The notes beneath the pieces were generated by a model that had not been told where the DNA came from, did no database searches, and saw only the letters and a list, made by a program, of their open reading frames with translations. From NCBI GenBank assembly GCA_028871475.1, contig JAGWMZ010000010.1, positions 62,001-126,000 on the forward strand: 64,000 bases of DNA, written 5' to 3'. Of this stretch, positions 62,811 through 64,000 are shown piece by piece (within the stretch, counting starts at the first letter, position 1; each line of letters opens with the position of its first letter). Both the position numbers and the translations under genes were made by a program. Source of the DNA: Sphingomonadales bacterium. Lineage in GTDB: Bacteria; Pseudomonadota; Alphaproteobacteria; Sphingomonadales; Sphingomonadaceae.

Positions 62811-63746
62811 ATGCCAATGCCCATTATTGTGACCGGAGCCGGTGGCTTTGTCGGCCGTCACATTGTTGCCCGGCTGATCGCACAGGGGCAGCCGGTGGTG
62901 GCGGTGGATAAGGCGGCGGCCGGTATTCCCTTGGGCGCGCGGGTGGTGGCCGGGGATCTGGGCGACGCGGACGTGCGCGCGGCGGCGCTGTCGCAGGGTT
63001 GCGCCGCAGTCATCCATCTGGCCACGGTGCCAGGTGGCGCTGCCGAGGCAGACCCTGTCGCCTCGCGCCGGATCAATGTCGATGCCATGTATGACCTGCT
63101 GCTCGAAGCTGCGGCGGCAGGTACAAAGCCACGCTTTATCTATGCCAGTTCGATCGCCGTGCTGGGCGATCCCTTGCCGCCCATGGTGGACGATGCCACC
63201 CCTCTTGTGCCCCGCATGATCTATGGCGGGCACAAGGCGATGATGGAGCATGCCGTGGCCATGTTTACCGCGCGCGGGGCGATCGAGGGTGTGAGCCTGC
63301 GCTTGCCGGGCATTCTGGCGCGGCCCAGGGGCCCTTCTGGCATGAAGAGCGCCTTCATGAGCAATCTGTTCCATGCCTTGAAAGCCGGCCAGACCTTTGT
63401 TTGCCCGGTTTCGGCGGCGGGGACGATCTGGGCGGAATCACTGGCCTGCGTGGCGGATAATTTCATCCATGCGCTCGCTGTCGACCCGGCCCTGCTGCCG
63501 CGCGCACGCGCCGTAACCCTGCCGGCGCTCCGCGTCACCATGGGCGATCTGGCGGGTGAAGTGGCGCGCCAATGCCGCGTCTCGCCCGATCAGGTCAGCT
63601 ATGAACCCGATGCCGCGCTTGAGGCCGGTTTTGCCGCCCAGCCGCCGCTGACTACGAGCGCAGCCGATCATGCCGGCTTTGTGCATGACGGAAATCTTGC
63701 TAATCTCGTGTCCAGCGCGCTCAAGACGCTGGACGAGGGGATGTAA
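62811..63746 (+). CDS. NAD-dependent epimerase/dehydratase, DenD-like
   Basis: 311 residues, an extended SDR. The cofactor loop is VTGAGGFVGRHIVARL, followed by VAVDKAAAG (acidic beta-2 end, NAD type), VIHLATVPGGAAEADP and the catalytic region FIYASSIAVLGDPLPP. The Tyr-Lys pair is in RMIYGGHKAMMEHAV. RLPGILARPRGPSGMKSAFM is the family pattern of D-erythronate dehydrogenase (DenD) and its relatives, which oxidise four-carbon acid sugars. It is downstream of the TBDR on the same strand and 1 base before a LysR gene, so it may be controlled by that regulator. The natural substrate is not certain. Confidence 0.82.
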   Translation: MPMPIIVTGAGGFVGRHIVARLIAQGQPVVAVDKAAAGIPLGARVVAGDLGDADVRAAALSQGCAAVIHLATVPGGAAEADPVASRRINVDAMYDLLLEAAAAGTKPRFIYASSIAVLGDPLPPMVDDATPLVPRMIYGGHKAMMEHAVAMFTARGAIEGVSLRLPGILARPRGPSGMKSAFMSNLFHALKAGQTFVCPVSAAGTIWAESLACVADNFIHALAVDPALLPRARAVTLPALRVTMGDLAGEVARQCRVSPDQVSYEPDAALEAGFAAQPPLTTSAADHAGFVHDGNLANLVSSALKTLDEGM

Positions 63747-63747
63747 G

Positions 63748-64000
63748 ATGCGGTTCCAGAGGCTCGACCTCAACCTGCTGGTGGCACTCGATGCGCTGCT
63801 CTCTGAAAAGAGCGTCAGTCTGGCCGCCGATCGCCTGTGCCTGTCGCAATCGGCCACGAGCAGCGCCCTGGGCCGCCTGCGCGACTATTTCGGTGACGAT
63901 CTGCTGGTGATGAAGGGACGCGGCATGGTGCTGACCGCCCGCGCCGAGGAGCTGATCGACCCGGTGCGCGCCGTGCTTGAGCAAATCCGCACGACGGTGG
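63748..64000 (+). CDS. LysR family transcriptional regulator (cut by the window edge)
   Basis: Only the first 84 residues are present. The start FQRLDLNLLVALDALLSEKS with LAADRLCLSQSATSSALGRL is a typical LysR helix-turn-helix of the NodD/PcaQ-like type, and RLRDYFGDDLLVMKGRGMVL continues the linker. One base separates it from the DenD-like stop, so the two are likely co-transcribed. The effector domain lies beyond the window. Confidence 0.88.
   Translation, partial: MRFQRLDLNLLVALDALLSEKSVSLAADRLCLSQSATSSALGRLRDYFGDDLLVMKGRGMVLTARAEELIDPVRAVLEQIRTTV

Overview
The window looks like a chromosomal segment of a GC-rich alphaproteobacterium of the family Sphingomonadaceae; I would guess Novosphingobium or a close relative. 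The reasons are four large TonB-dependent receptors (TBDRs) set in sugar-catabolic clusters, an UrcA-family protein, a Usg-family protein, Twin-arginine-exported glycosidases, LacI regulators beside receptors, and a groESL operon with an alphaproteobacterial RpoH-type promoter. I saw no rRNA, tRNA, CRISPR array, insertion sequence or prophage gene. I recognise most genes by family; exact substrates are mostly inferred.

Layout. 1-5.5 kb: an unknown membrane protein, UrcA-family protein, pentapeptide-repeat protein, and an Fsr-like MFS exporter divergent from an AraC regulator. 5.6-18.3 kb: a glycoside-utilisation locus. On the minus strand are GH30, a nucleoside-hydrolase-fold protein and GH3; on the plus strand a LacI regulator, a TBDR, a second GH3 and a type-B carboxylesterase. 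Paired 12-bp operators with the same 14-bp spacing lie before both the LacI/GH30 divergon and the TBDR. 18.4-21.9 kb: LysR/SDR divergon and an MFS transporter.

21.9-35.2 kb is the most coherent system: a wall amino-sugar (MurNAc, anhydro-MurNAc, GlcNAc) locus. The minus-strand operon is SIS-type glucosamine-6-P deaminase, nagA, a cytosolic GH84-like hexosaminidase, respiratory D-lactate dehydrogenase dld and a BadF-type amino-sugar kinase; all four junctions are ATGA overlaps. Divergent from it are anmK, a TBDR, a sodium/solute symporter, murQ and a HutC-type GntR regulator. MurQ releases D-lactate from MurNAc-6-P, which explains why dld sits inside a nag operon.

35.2-42.4 kb: GlxA-type regulator/SDR divergon, MFS, a TPR-GGDEF diguanylate cyclase, a photolyase-family protein with unusual domain order, and a two-gene usg operon. 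42.4-45.1 kb: groES-groEL, a small exported protein and a possible remnant of an outer-membrane efflux gene. 45.1-48.5 kb: a LacI regulator divergent from a HisD-like dehydrogenase and an SDR. 48.8-57.7 kb: a cluster of MFS, SDR (His in place of the catalytic Tyr), TBDR and two paralogous secreted beta-helix proteins, divergent from a LacI regulator; its substrate is unknown. 57.7-64 kb: a FAD monooxygenase with two PepSY-type membrane proteins, divergent from a TBDR followed by a DenD-like epimerase/dehydrogenase and a LysR gene cut by the window edge.
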